Origin: Dermatemys mawii
Lineage: Eukaryota > Chordata > Testudines > Dermatemydidae
Reading direction: 5' to 3'
DNA: 64,000 nt
Assembly: GCA_007922305.1 (NCBI GenBank)
Contig: ML677365.1
Coordinates: forward strand, 14,748,506-14,812,505
The notes under the pieces were generated by a model. It worked only from the letters and a program-made list of their open reading frames with translations, was not told where the DNA came from and made no database searches. Position numbers and translations under genes: made by a program. Below, one piece after another: positions 25,985 to 36,271 of this stretch (positions within the stretch are counted from its first letter, which is position 1; the number at the start of each line of letters is the position of its first letter).

Positions 25985-26345
25985 CATGGGCCCCCACTTA
26001 AGGTTTTTTTTTAAATTTTGGCTGCACTCAAGCAATCAGTGTCCCCTTGCGAGAGTCCCCAGTGCAGGAAGCGCGTGCCTGGGGCTGCAAGTCGCAGGGG
26101 GGCGGCCTGACAGTCACTCTTAGAGCAGCAGTCATGTAGGCTTCGGCATGTCTGCGGGAGGTCCTCAGGTGCTGTGGATTTGGCGGCGGGTAAACAGACG
26201 TCAGTGGACCCGTGGACCTCCTGCCGAAACGCCGCCGAATCGGTGGCGCCAGTGGACCTTCTGCAAGTGTCCTGACTGCTGCGCTTGGGGCAGCAAAAAC
26301 CCTAGAGCCGCCTGTGCCCCTGGCCTTGCGCAGTTCTGAGAAAGA
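25985..26345. repeat. GC-rich repeat island, unclassified
   Basis: A sharp change to about 60 percent GC within AT-rich flanks, with repeated units such as GTGGACC and GCCGCCGAAT on both sides of the middle. The composition and CpG content suggest a non-autonomous DNA transposon. I could not define terminal repeats or a target duplication. The open frames inside (26028-26426 and 26148-26339) are composition artefacts. Confidence 0.45.
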
Positions 26346-26699
26346 GTAGGTTATGGACAGTTTGGGGTGATTACTTTCAAACAAATAGTTTTCAAGGAAG
26401 CAATTCAGGGAATCTAATGTAACCACATGAGTTTTACACTTGTGAAAGCAGCAAGTTCCTTGGTCAGTCTACTGTCTTGCAAGACAGAATTCCATAACCA
26501 TGAGCCAGCTGCTGAGAAGAATCTATCCCTCATGCTTATGATAAATACCATATGCTCCAGTATTCCTAAGGAATACGGCTGTCTTGGAGACAAATGGGGC
26601 TTCTGAGATAACTGGGGCCTATCCCAGTAATGGGCTTGAAGATCAAGATAAGGCCCTTGAAGGGGATCCAGTGCAGTATGAAGAGCCACTGCAGAAATA
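26346..26699. other. Unassigned mid-repetitive-looking sequence
   Basis: Blocks such as GAGATAACTGGGGCCTATCC and CTTGAAGATCAAGATAAGGC look like part of a dispersed repeat I have seen in reptile DNA but cannot name. No open frame of note. Confidence 0.35.
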
Positions 26700-26845
26700 T
26701 AGCGGCCCATCCCTTTTACTGACCCCTAACAGACCTCTTACTTTCACTAAAATCTACATCAGATCTAACAAGGTTTGGCAATCTTTGCTAGGATTTCTGA
26801 CAGCTTCATAATACGCAGCTTTTGTAAATGGATATCATGCCTCAT
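26700..26845 (+). mobile_element. CR1 LINE, left segment of a split copy
   Basis: Degenerate plus-strand RT sequence ends SFCKWISCL, corresponding to the CR1 block HGFCKGRSCLTNL. The frame continues directly into the segment starting at 30246 once the 3.4-kb insertion and one CTCAT are removed (ISCL joins INLFSKGVIKHVDK). The left limit is vague because of decay. Confidence 0.75.
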
Positions 26846-27093
26846 TGTCAGGGTTCACTCCCCACTCTGAACTATAGGGTACAGATGTGGGGACCTGCAT
26901 GAAAGACCCCCTAAGCTTATTTTACCAGTTTAGGTTAAACTTCCCCAAGGCACAAGCTTCCTTTGTACCTGGGTGATAGGCTGCCACTATCAAGTGTAAA
27001 ACAAAGACTCAGGGAAGAACCACTTGAAGTTCTTAATTCCCCAAAATATCCCCCCAAGCCTACACCCCCTTCCTGGGAAAGGCTTGATATAAA

Positions 27094-27202
27094 CCCCTCA
27101 CCAATCCTTACAGGTGAGCCCGATCCAAAAAAACTTGGATTTTTAAAACAATCCCCTCACCAATCCTTACAGGTGAGCCCAATCCAAAAACATGGATCTA
27201 AA
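27094..27202 (+). repeat. Tandem duplication, two units of about 55 bp
   Basis: The block CCCCTCACCAATCCTTACAG followed by GTGAGCCCGATCCAAAAA occurs twice in succession (starting near 27096 and 27153), with a few differences. It lies in the non-coding left arm of the 3.4-kb transposon. Confidence 0.85.
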
Positions 27203-27762
27203 ACAATGGAAAATATCAGTCAGATTCTTAAAAGGAGAATTTTAATTAAAGAAAAGAAAAGAAAAGGTTACCTCTATAAAATCAGAATGGAAGTACTTGT
27301 ACAGAGTTACAAAAGATTCAGAAACAACACACCGGAATCCCCTCTCAATTAGTTTCAAAGTTACAAAGAAAACATAGGGATATCTCCATCTAGCAAGAGA
27401 AATTCACAAGTGAGAAACAAATATAAGCTAACATGCCTTGCCTGGCTATTACTTACTCTTTTTGTGATAACACTGCTCTACAGCCAAAATGCTTCTGAAA
27501 TAAATGTAGTCAAACTTTACTAATTCTGGGTCACTGAGAACAAAAATGATGCTTAAAATTGTTGATTGGCTCTAGTTTTCAAGATATGCTATTGGGTCAG
27601 TATATACGACCCTTGACATGGGAATGGTGGAGGATAAGTGAGTTATAAAGGGAAGGGATCTCAATTTAAACCAGAAATGACTAAAATACATCTTTGACTG
27701 GATCTATGAATAAATCTATGACTGGGTTTGGACAGTACTTGCTTTTTAGGCAAAACAATGAA

Positions 27763-27843
27763 TGATGCAATCTGAAGCTGGTTTTGCATCATACATGATA
27801 TGAATTGCATCATGTTATTCCTAGAAGTCATGGATGATGCAAT
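27763..27843. promoter_or_regulatory. Cluster of four TGATGCAA(T/A) motifs upstream of the transposon gene
   Basis: TGATGCAAT occurs at 27763-27771 and 27835-27843 on the plus strand; its inverse occurs at 27783-27791 (TTTGCATCA) and 27804-27812 (ATTGCATCA). All four lie within 81 bp, 140-220 bp before the ATG. The 9-mer equals the C/EBP-ATF composite element consensus (TGATGxAAx), so it may be promoter binding sites, or alternatively transposase-binding sites. The function is inferred. Confidence 0.5.
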
Positions 27844-27980
27844 CATAACGAAGCTTACATCACCCTGCTGAACAAATTGCCCTATATCAGCGCTAGAAAT
27901 CATACAGTGTCGTGCTCTCTTATTTGTCAGTGTTTGATTTTTCAAAGGGACACATTTCTGTTTAGCCAAAGTGAGCAGAG

Positions 27981-29662
27981 ATGCTTCGTACTTGTGTGAA
28001 CAGTGCAGATAACTTCTGCTATGTTTGTGGTGAAGTGACTTTTGCATCACAAAAGCGCAGTATAACCACTATGGTTAAGAAAGCCTATCACCTTTATTTT
28101 GGCTGCAAAATTGGAGATCAGGACAAGAGGTGGGCCTCACACATACGCTGCAACACTTGGGCAACAAATCTTCGCCAGTGGTTGAACAGGAAAAGGAAAT
28201 CTATGCCTTTTGCAGTGCCAATGATTTGGAGATAGCCAACAGATCATACCAGCAATTGTTACTTCTACATGGTGCCTCCAGTTGGGAAAGGTGTGTCAAA
28301 GAAGAAAAAGTGGACTGTGCATTATCCAAACATTCCATCAGCTATACGCCCAATACCCCATGAAGAAGGACTGCCGGTTCCTGATGCACCAGAATCATTC
28401 TCATTTGAGTCAGACGAGGATGAAACTTGTGGTCCTGAACCATCAATGTCACAGGACCCCCATTTTCTCCCATCCTCCTCCTCTGAACCACACCTCATAA
28501 CACAAGCTGAACTGAATGACCTTGTCAGGGATTTGGAACTACCCAAGAGTAAGGCAGAGCTGTTGGGCTCCAGACTACAGCAGTGGAATCTCCTGGCAGG
28601 TGATGTTAGGGTTTCCATGTTCCGTGACCGTCAAAAGGATCTTGTCCCATTCTTCTTCATGGAAGGTGATCTTGTAGCCTGCAACAACATGGATGGTGTG
28701 ATGGCAGCCCTCAGCATCGTTCACGATCCAGATGAGTGGAGACTCTTCATTGAGTCATCGAAGACGAGTCTTAAAGCTGTTTTGCTGCATAATGGCAATG
28801 TTTTGCCATCAATTCCAGTTGGTCATGCAGTCCATATAAAGGAAACCTATGACAACATGAAACAACTTTTGAGGTGCATAAACTATGACCAACATCAGTG
28901 GCAGCTTTGTGGCGATTTGAAGGTTGTTGCTCTCTTGCTTGGTCTGCAGACTGGATACACAAAGTACTGCTGTTTTCTCTGCGAATGGGTAGTCGTGCAA
29001 GAGATTCCCACTACATCAAGAAAGATTGGCCACTCCGACAGTCATTGGAGCCTGGGAGGAAAAGTGTTCAGCATCCACCACTTGTTGAATCAAGGAAGAT
29101 TTTGTTACCACCCTTACACATCAAGCTGGGTCTGATGAAGAACTTTGTCAAGGCCATTGACAAAACACAAACTGCTTTCAAGTACCTCCGTGGAAAATTT
29201 CCAAGGTTAAGTGAAGCTAAGATAAAGGAAGGTGTCTTTGTTGGTCCTAAGATTCGTGAACTTCTTCGAGATGATGCATTTGACCATGCACTGCGTGGCA
29301 AGGAAAAGATGGCCTGGAAAGCCTTCCAGTCAGTGGCAATACATTTTCTCCGAAACAACGAGGCAGACAACTACAGGTTGTTGGTGGAAAACCTCCTCAA
29401 GGCATATAAAAGCCTTGGTTGTAACATGTCACTAAAGATACATTTTTTGCACTCTCATCTAGATTTTTTTCCACCGAACTGCGGAGCAGTGAGCGACGAG
29501 CAAGTCGAGCGATTTCACCAGGACATTGCAACAATGGAGAAACGCTATCAGGGCAAATGGAGCCCATCAATGCTTGCAGACTATTGCTGGGCAGTGACAA
29601 GAGATGCTCCATTTAATGAATACAAGAGACAAGCCAAGAAGCGCCGAGTAGACACTGAATAG
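27981..29662 (+). pseudogene. Transposon gene: putative zinc-binding transposase-like protein, two breaks
   Basis: The conceptual product is about 560 residues. The N-terminus has CYVCG (Cys13, Cys16) and a Lys-rich stretch resembling a ZAD-type finger. Then comes a linker with an acidic and Ser-rich part, and a conserved core: CGDLKVVALLLG (Asp at about 312), KYCCFLCEW, HIKLGLMKNFVKA, LKIHFLHSHLDFFP, and near the end SDEQVERFHQDI and GKWSPSMLADYCW. I recall the same blocks in many uncharacterised animal proteins, which suggests a mobile gene family, but I cannot name it. The acidic residues in the GDLK and VERFH blocks could be part of a DDE-type site (inference). Breaks: TAG at 28233-28235 and loss of one base near 28988. 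A Cys expected after CYF (28266) is Tyr. No introns are evident. Confidence 0.8.
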
Positions 29663-30245
29663 GACTAAACTATATACATAATAGTTTTTTGCCTTTTGTT
29701 TCATAATACATTTTATTTATATAACCCTTTTGCTGATTTTTCAAGTGTTACATAAACAGGACAGGTGAAATATTATCATGTAAAGCAACCATAAACACAT
29801 GAAAAGACCTAGGTTTACAATTTATGATTAAAACTCTACTATCTACACAATATACATAGACAAAAATGTAAAAACTTAAATATCTTAGAAACAGTAGCCA
29901 ATCAGTTGTTTTAATTGTCATATTTGAATTCAGCACATCAAAATACATAATAAACATCACATTTTATCTCTGAAGCACACGACTTCTAAAAAATTGTAGA
30001 CCAGTGTAATTAGAGACTGATGCAGAAGTAGGTGGAGGGAAGAGATGGCTGTCTGATTCCTCTGAAATCCCAGAGCGAACGAACTCAGAAAAAAAAGTCA
30101 GAGAAAACAAAACTTTCCCTCCCCTAGATTTGAAAGTATCTTCTGTCCCCCTTGGTCCTTTTGGTCGGGTGCCAACCAGGTTATCTTAGTTTCTTAACCC
30201 CTTACAGGTAAGGAGGAATTCTAGGCTATTTTTATGGTTCTGACA

Positions 30246-30670
30246 CTCATCAATCTATTCTCCAAGGGGGTCATCAAGCATGTGGACAAATGTGGTACAG
30301 TTGATATAGTGTACTTGGACTATCAGAAAGCCTTAGATTAGGTCCATCATCAAAGGCTCTTAAGCAAACTAAGCAGCCATATGATAGGAGGAAAGGTTGT
30401 CTTATGGATCAGTAACTGGATAGGAAATAAAGGACAGGAATAAATGGTCAGTTTTCACAATGTTGAGACATAAATAGCAGGGTCCCCCAAAGATCTGTGC
30501 TAGAACATGTGCTGTTTAACATATTCATTCATAAATGATCTAGAAAAACAGGTGAACAGTAACAGTAAGGTGGCAAAATTTATAGCTGATGCAAAATTAC
30601 TCCAGACAATTAAGTCCAAAGCTGTCTGCGAAGAGTTACAAAGGGATCTCACTAAAATGGGTGACTGTAA
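30246..30670 (+). mobile_element. CR1 LINE, middle segment of the split copy (RT domain)
   Basis: Plus-strand translation reads INLFSKGVIKHVDKCGTVDI then VYLDYQKALD, SRVPQRSVLEHVLFNI (decayed RT motif) and LQRDLTKMGDC. It stops at the GGGTGACTG block. The same reading resumes at about 32470 after a 1.8-kb insertion. Confidence 0.88.
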
Positions 30671-30813
30671 TGGGGTTCTCAGATGGCCGAGGGGCCTAGT
30701 GATTAGCATCCACTTGGTCATAGCAACCCTCCGCTCCACAAGGCTCTGATCCAGCATCCTAGGAAGGTTAGCAGTGCCCAACCTCCAGGAGGGGCCCTCT
30801 GAGATACTTTTAG
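30671..30813. other. Unassigned insert between CR1 and hAT-like element
   Basis: The stretch begins GGTTCTCAGATGGCCGAGGG, which faintly recalls a tRNA-Ser/Leu A box. There is no matching B box or clover-leaf that I can draw. It is probably a decayed SINE or part of the flanking insertion. Confidence 0.3.
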
Positions 30814-32182
30814 GGTGATCAGTTGTCCAGTTTTCAACTGGAACACCTGGTTAAAAAGGGACCCTGGCAGTTCTGGTCAGCACCACCGACCAGATCATTA
30901 AAAGTCCATTCAGTGATGCTGCGCCACTAAAGCAGACTAGTCCCTACTTGCCCTGGCTGGCACTTCGCTGCACCATGCATGGAAGTGGCCAGCAGGTCTG
31001 GCTCCTAGGCGGGAGGGCCACAGGGCTCCGTGCGCTGCCCCCACCCTGAACAGTGGTTCTGCACTCCTATTGGCCAGTTCCCGTCCAATGTGAGAGGGGT
31101 GGTGATGCCTGCAGGTGAGAGCGTCACGTTGAGCCTCCTGGCCCACCCCACCTAAGAGCTGAACCTGCTCGCTCTTTGCTGTTTCCAGGGCGTGCACAAT
31201 GCAGTGACAGCATAGGCATGGGAAGCAAGAGTGAGGGGGGTGCTTACCACACCTATGCCTTGCTCCCGTCCCTCCGCCCTCCAACCCCTCACCTTGGGGA
31301 AGGGTTCATGTCCTGGCCACTGCACCAGCACCAGCCCCACCCCCGCTTCTGGGCCTCCACTCCTGGGGCCCGTCAGCCCCGCATCCAGGCCTCTGCTCCT
31401 AGGACCATGGCTCCTGGCACCGCACATGGGATCCTGGCTGCTGGATCCTGACCCCACGCCCTCGCCTAGCTGTGGCCTTGGCCCCCTTACTCCTGTCAGT
31501 GTCCCCCGCTCCTGGAGAGACAGCCCTGCTCCCAGCCTCTGGGGGGCAAACAGGGATAAGGGCGCTGGCTTACAGTCCCCTACTACTAAAAATTTTCCAG
31601 CTCCACTGGGTGCCAGCTCAGGCAGGCAGCCTGCCTTAGCTCCCAACCCACTATGCTGCTGACCAGGAGCTTCCCGAGGCAAGTCTGCACCCCAGCCTTG
31701 AGCCCCAACCACCTGCCCCAGCACTAAGCCCCCCAAAACCCAGAGCCCCCTCCTGCATCCCAAAACCCTCATCCCCGGCCTCACCCCAGAGTCAGCATCC
31801 ACAGCCCAGAGTCTTCACCCTCTCCCACACCCCAACCCTGCTGCCTCAACCCGCAGCCCCATCCCACACTCCGAATCCCTCGGCCGCACCCCCCAGCCTG
31901 ACGATGCCCCTAAACTCCTCCTAATCCCAAGCCCCAACCCAGAATCCGCATCCTCAGCTGGAACCCTCACCCCCTTCCACACCCCAACTCTCTGCCCCAG
32001 CCCAGAGCTCACTCCCGCACCATGAACCCCTCACTTCTGGCCCCACCCAGGTGAAAGTGTGTGAGGGTGGGGGAGAGCGAGTCCTTGAGGGAGGGGGAAT
32101 TTAGTGAGTGGGAGGCAGGGCCTCGGGGAAGGGGCGGGACTAAGGTGTTTGGTTTTGTGCAACAAGAAAGTTGGCAGCCCTA
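30814..32182. mobile_element. Non-autonomous hAT-like element, GC-rich, nested in CR1
   Basis: The left end TTAGGGTGATCAGTTGTCCA and the blocks GGAACACCTGGTTAAAAAGG and CACTCCTATTGGCCAGTTCC, with the right end AAGTTGGCAGCCCTA, match a long GC-rich non-coding element family I know from turtle genomes. The interior at 31200-32030 is a pyrimidine-rich imperfect repeat (CCCCAGCC-type units), which explains long spurious frames such as the 216-codon one on the minus strand. Borders are good to within about 10 bp; I saw no clear target duplication. Confidence 0.75.
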
Positions 32183-32469
32183 GCTACCTTCCCTGTGTCG
32201 CTTCCTTCTCTCAGCTTCTGGTCTCAGATAAGGAGAAAGGAAAAAGGAAACCAAACTGCCACCCCAGCTGACTTCCCTGAAGGAACAGGACTCTGTGGGG
32301 AGGCTTCTCCAGCCACTTTTGGCAGGAGCCTTCAGGATAATTTACACTCATCCCCAGCTGCTCCCTTCTGCACTGGATTGCTTTCTTTTCCACCCTGTCT
32401 TCAGCTGGAGCATTTTCTGCCAAGTTGGAGGCTAGCTGGACCGGATATAGTCCTTTAACACCTTCCATC
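32183..32469. other. Unassigned insert right of the hAT-like element
   Basis: Contains GGGGAGGCTTCTCCAGCCAC, a small palindrome, and CAGCTGGAGCATTTTCTGCC. Not recognised as CR1; it belongs to the material that interrupts the CR1 copy. Confidence 0.35.
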
Positions 32470-33388
32470 CCAATGTAGACAAAATAACAGAATGGCAGAT
32501 GAACTTCAGTGTTGATAAGTGCAAAGTAATGCATTATTAGAAAAAGTAATCCCAACAAAATGATGGGGTTTAAATTAGCTGACACCACTCAAGGAAGAAA
32601 TTTTGGAGACACTGTGGATAGTTCCCTGAAAACATCCACTCAGCATGCAGTGGCAGCCAAAGAAGCTAACAGAATGTTAGAAACCATTAGGAAGGAAATA
32701 GGACAGAAAATATCATAATGCCACTATATATCATATGACCACACCTGGAATATTGTGTGCAGTTCTGGTTGTCCCATTTCAAAAAAAGATAAATTAGAAT
32801 TGGAAAAAGTACAGAGAAGGGCAACAACAATTATTAGGTATATGGAAAAGTTTCCACATGAGGAGAAATTAAAAAGACTGGGACTGTCCAGCTTATAAAA
32901 GACAATGACCAGGGAGGACATGACAGAGGTCTATAAAAGCATGACTAGTGTGGAGTAAGCGAATAAGGAAGTGTTATTTACCCCTTCACATAACACAAGA
33001 ATTAGGGTCACCCAATGAAATTAATAGCCAACAGGTTTAAAACAAACAAAAGGAAGTGCTTCTTCACACAGCACACATTCACCCTGTGGAACTTGTTGCT
33101 ATGGGATGTAATGAAGTTCAAAAGTATAACTGGATTCAAAAAGGATTTAGCTACGTTCTTGGAGGATAGGTCCATCAATAGTTATTAGCCAATATGGTCA
33201 GAGACACAACTCCGTGCTCCAAATTCCATAAACCTCCAACTCCCAGAACCTGGGACTGGACAACAGGGGTTGGACCACTCGAAACTGAACTGTTCTGTTC
33301 ATTCTCTGTGAAGTATTTGGCATGGGCCACTACCAGAAGATAAGATACTGGGCTAGACTAGTCTGACCCAGTATGGCTGTTTTTACGC
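32470..33388 (+). mobile_element. CR1 LINE, right segment of the split copy including the 3-prime end
   Basis: Starts at AACAGAATGGCAGATGAACT with the block TTCAGTGTTGATAAGTGCAA, continues through QRRATTIIRYMEKFPHEEKL and ends with TAGTCTGACCCAGTATGGCT. It is the plus-strand equivalent of the 21964-22860 copy. Stops and shifts make it inactive. Confidence 0.9.
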
Positions 33389-35000
33389 GTTCTGGACTTT
33401 CCCAAAGTCAGAGAGGGACAATACATTTGGGGATGCCTTGGACTCAAGAAAGGTCAAGAACTCATGAAATTTGAAGAAAATGACTGGCTGGAGCCCAGCA
33501 GAAACAGTGTCAGACATAAGACTTTCCAATGAAATATTAACCAAGTTAGAAAGGCTTGTAGGAATCAGAGAGTAAACTGAAGGGCAGAGGAAGAGAAGTG
33601 TTAGGTTGACTGAAATGTAGAGGGGTTGGACTAGGAGAAGAAATGGAGAGAAGGAAGCATTTGTCAGAATGTTCAAATATATTAACAGAAGCCTGCTTAC
33701 TTATCAAGGCCAAACCTTTTTAGAGTAATCACCAATAACTGATAATCTGAAGTGCCATACCAGTGCATTTTTATAGTAAAAGGTTAAATAACTTTTAACT
33801 ATAATCTACTGTAGCACTCTTAATCCAGTAAAATTCATTCAGAACTAAAATAAAACACTTGCAATGTTTTATCTATATGCCTCTATATTAAACATGTTTT
33901 ATACACTTAATTTATTTTTGTTCAATATTTTGACTAGCCAATTACAATACTTTTTCCTAGTTTTAATTAGCAAAAGAAAAATGGGGAATTTTATTGGTAT
34001 GAATGTAAAAGAAATACAATCCTTTTAAAACTATTTATTTTCATTTAACTGAACTGCCTTGCCATATTAAAAAAACATTTTTACAAAGGTTAAATAAAGT
34101 ATTTCATGGCAACCGCTGCTGCTTAGTGCCTGTGTAACAAGAAACATGAGCCAGCCGAAGTTGTGCAAGTTGGTTTTCTTTCCCAGTAAGAGAATGTGGT
34201 ATCTAAGACCTTGTCCTAACTCATTTTATCCCCAAGTGTAAGTCAAGTATGAACTAATGCCCGGAGGGAAGTCCCTGACTCCAAAAGTATGGATTATTTC
34301 ACATTTATCTTACAATCTGCTCTCAGAGTTCTTAAAATTCACTAACTTGGCAAGTCAGGAATTATCATGAGAAATGAAATAATTTCATAACTATGAAGTC
34401 ATTTAGCATTCCATGAAGCTGACACTCACAGGGCTTGTCCAGGCTTGGGCACTATTCTGACCTTTAAATAATAGGTTGTTCAATATCCAGTTCATCCTGA
34501 ACAATTAGAAAAGTGCCACAACATTACACATACAACATGAAGCCTTAAATCAAGTTGCTGTTTTTGTTACAAAGAGACTTGAGTTAATATCTCACTTTTA
34601 AAATTCTTTTTTACACATGACGACTTTTGCAATATTCTTAAAAAACATGGTCTGTGTGACCTAAAATGTCAAAATATTATGTTGACAGTTAAGATGAACC
34701 ATTTTTCTAATACAGATTGCATTTACAATGATTCCTGTGTAAAATTAATCACATGAACTAAACTTACATTTGTATGCAAAGGTTCCGAACCTTTTTTGAA
34801 AAAAATTAGCTTATAAATGAATAGTGTATAACTGAATAGAAAACCTGTGCTTCCATGTATCATCAGTGAAGCTGCCTCAGTTCCCAGTTTCAACCCCTAA
34901 ACTTGTTGTCAAGGGAAGGGCAGTGAAAATGTTAACAGAACAATAACATCCCAGAGACTATTGCAGGGGGTTGGGATAGGTTCAGTATAACAATCTAGTG

Positions 35001-36271
35001 CAGGGGTCTCAAACATGCAGTCTGTGGGCCACATGAGGCCCGTGGAGCCCTTCCCTGCGGCTCGCCAAGCTCCCAGTGGCTCCCACCTCCCAAGTTATTT
35101 CTTTCTCTGGCGGCATAGAAGTTTCTGAGAGGGAGGGGCCAATAGCAGTAAGCCTCCCGCAGATGGGGGCGGGGAGGCCACAGGGAGCTTGGCGGGCCTC
35201 CTCCCCTCTGCAGGAGGCTTATCACTCCTGGCCCCTCCCTCCCAGAAACTGCTATGTCATCAGAAAACTGCCTGGGGGTAGGAAGAGCAGCGGGAAGCAG
35301 CATGCCAGGAGCATGGAGGGGAGGAGGCGGAGAGCTTAGCGGCCACAGAAAACAACTCGCGGGGGACTGGGGGGTGTTCAGGGGGGAGGAAAATTTGGCG
35401 GCCATAAGAATCTTATGGCCGCCAAACTTTCCTCATCCTCAGACCCTCACACAGTTGTTTTCTGTGGCCACTAAGCTCTCTGCCTCCTGCCCCGCAGCTC
35501 TCGGCGTGCTGCTTCCCGCTGCTCTTCCTACCCCCAGGCAGTTCTCTGGTGGCTTAGTGGTTTCCGGGATGGAGAGGCCAAGAGCAGCAAGCCTCACGCA
35601 CAGGAGAGGAGGGGGAGAAGAGGCGGGGATTTGGGAAAGGGGTTGGACTAGGAGCGGGGTGGGGGGTTGGGGTGGGAACTTTGGGGAAGGGATTTGAAGG
35701 GGTTAGAAGAGGCGGAGCAGGAGTGGAGCGGGGGGTGTAAGCCAGTGCAGGGGTGAGCTTTAACAGAAGTAAAGTTAATAAAAATGTTAATAAATTTAAT
35801 AGCATACTCTATTACTCTTCATTTTTTACTATACTTTTGTATCGTTGTATGTGTAACACTTAGGCTGAGTATGAGGCTCAGATTTGTTAGGCGGTGGAGT
35901 AGTTTACCTAAGGCAGGTGTCTCAAACACATGATCCATGGGGTTATTTTCTGCAGCCCACCAAGCTCCCTGCACCTCTTCTCTCCCCACACTTTATTTCC
36001 TGCAGCTGTCAAGCTCCCCGCGCCCTCCCACCACCAAACAGCTGTTAGCGGTGCTTAGCATTTTCCAGGAGGGAGTGGGGAGGAGCAGGGAGCTGTGTGC
36101 TCAGAGGAGGGACGGGGTGGGACCTCATGGAAGGGGTGGAGTGGGGCGGGGGAAGGGGTGGAGTGGGGGCGGGGCCAAGGGCAGAAAGTGGGGCATGTCA
36201 GTGATGCGGCCCTTGGGCCAATGCACAAGTCCTCATGCAGTCCCCATGGTCATTTGAGTTTGAGACCCCAG
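35001..36271. mobile_element. Composite foldback hAT-like element, 1.27 kb, 8-bp TSD
   Basis: Ends CAGGGGTCTCAAAC (35001) and GTTTGAGACCCCAG (to 36271) are inverted. ATCTAGTG flanks both sides (34993-35000, 36272-36279), a hAT-length duplication. The interior is a large foldback: TTTGGCGGCCATAAGA at 35394-35409 is followed, after one A at 35410, by its exact inverse. The arms extend with gaps to about 35210 and 35610. A second left-end-like copy (CAGGTGTCTCAAACACATG) starts at 35911. It is non-coding and GC-rich; open frames inside are artefacts. Confidence 0.88.

Larger units (their letters stand above)
26846..30245 (+). mobile_element. 3.4-kb transposon of unassigned superfamily carrying one gene
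   Basis: The ends are TGTCAG (26846-26851) and CTGACA (30240-30245), an inverted repeat of at least 6 bp. CTCAT occurs directly on each side (26841-26845, 30246-30250). Removing the element and one CTCAT restores a continuous CR1 reading frame, which proves the borders. There are no long terminal repeats. The single plus-strand gene is at 27981-29662. The left 1.1 kb is non-coding and contains a tandem duplication and a cluster of TGATGCAAT motifs; an AATAAA at 29949 could serve as a poly(A) signal. The TGTCAGGGTTC and GGTTATCTTAG end regions look like a repeat common in turtle genomes, from memory. Confidence 0.85.

Noticed and set aside
26028..26426. 132-codon minus-strand open frame
   Set aside because: Falls in a GC-rich repeat island; Arg/Pro/Ala-rich composition and a simultaneous frame on the other strand point to a compositional artefact.
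26846..30245. Interpretation as an LTR retrotransposon or endogenous retrovirus because of TG...CA ends and 5-bp duplication
   Set aside because: No direct terminal repeats could be found between the left 700 bp and the right 500 bp, and the gene shows no gag, protease, RT or integrase features.
30680..30760. tRNA-like block ATGGCCGAGGGGCCTAG
   Set aside because: Only an A-box-like string is present; no B box (GGTTCGAAT type) and no clover-leaf pairing could be drawn.
31152..31802. 216-codon minus-strand open frame
   Set aside because: It lies in the CCCCAGCC-rich interior of a non-autonomous hAT-like element; Gly/Ala/Arg/Pro-rich composition and long frames on both strands are expected from such GC-rich imperfect repeats.
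35254..35697. 147-codon plus-strand open frame and overlapping minus-strand frames
   Set aside because: Inside the foldback hAT-like element; frames exist on both arms because the sequence is an inverted repeat of high GC.
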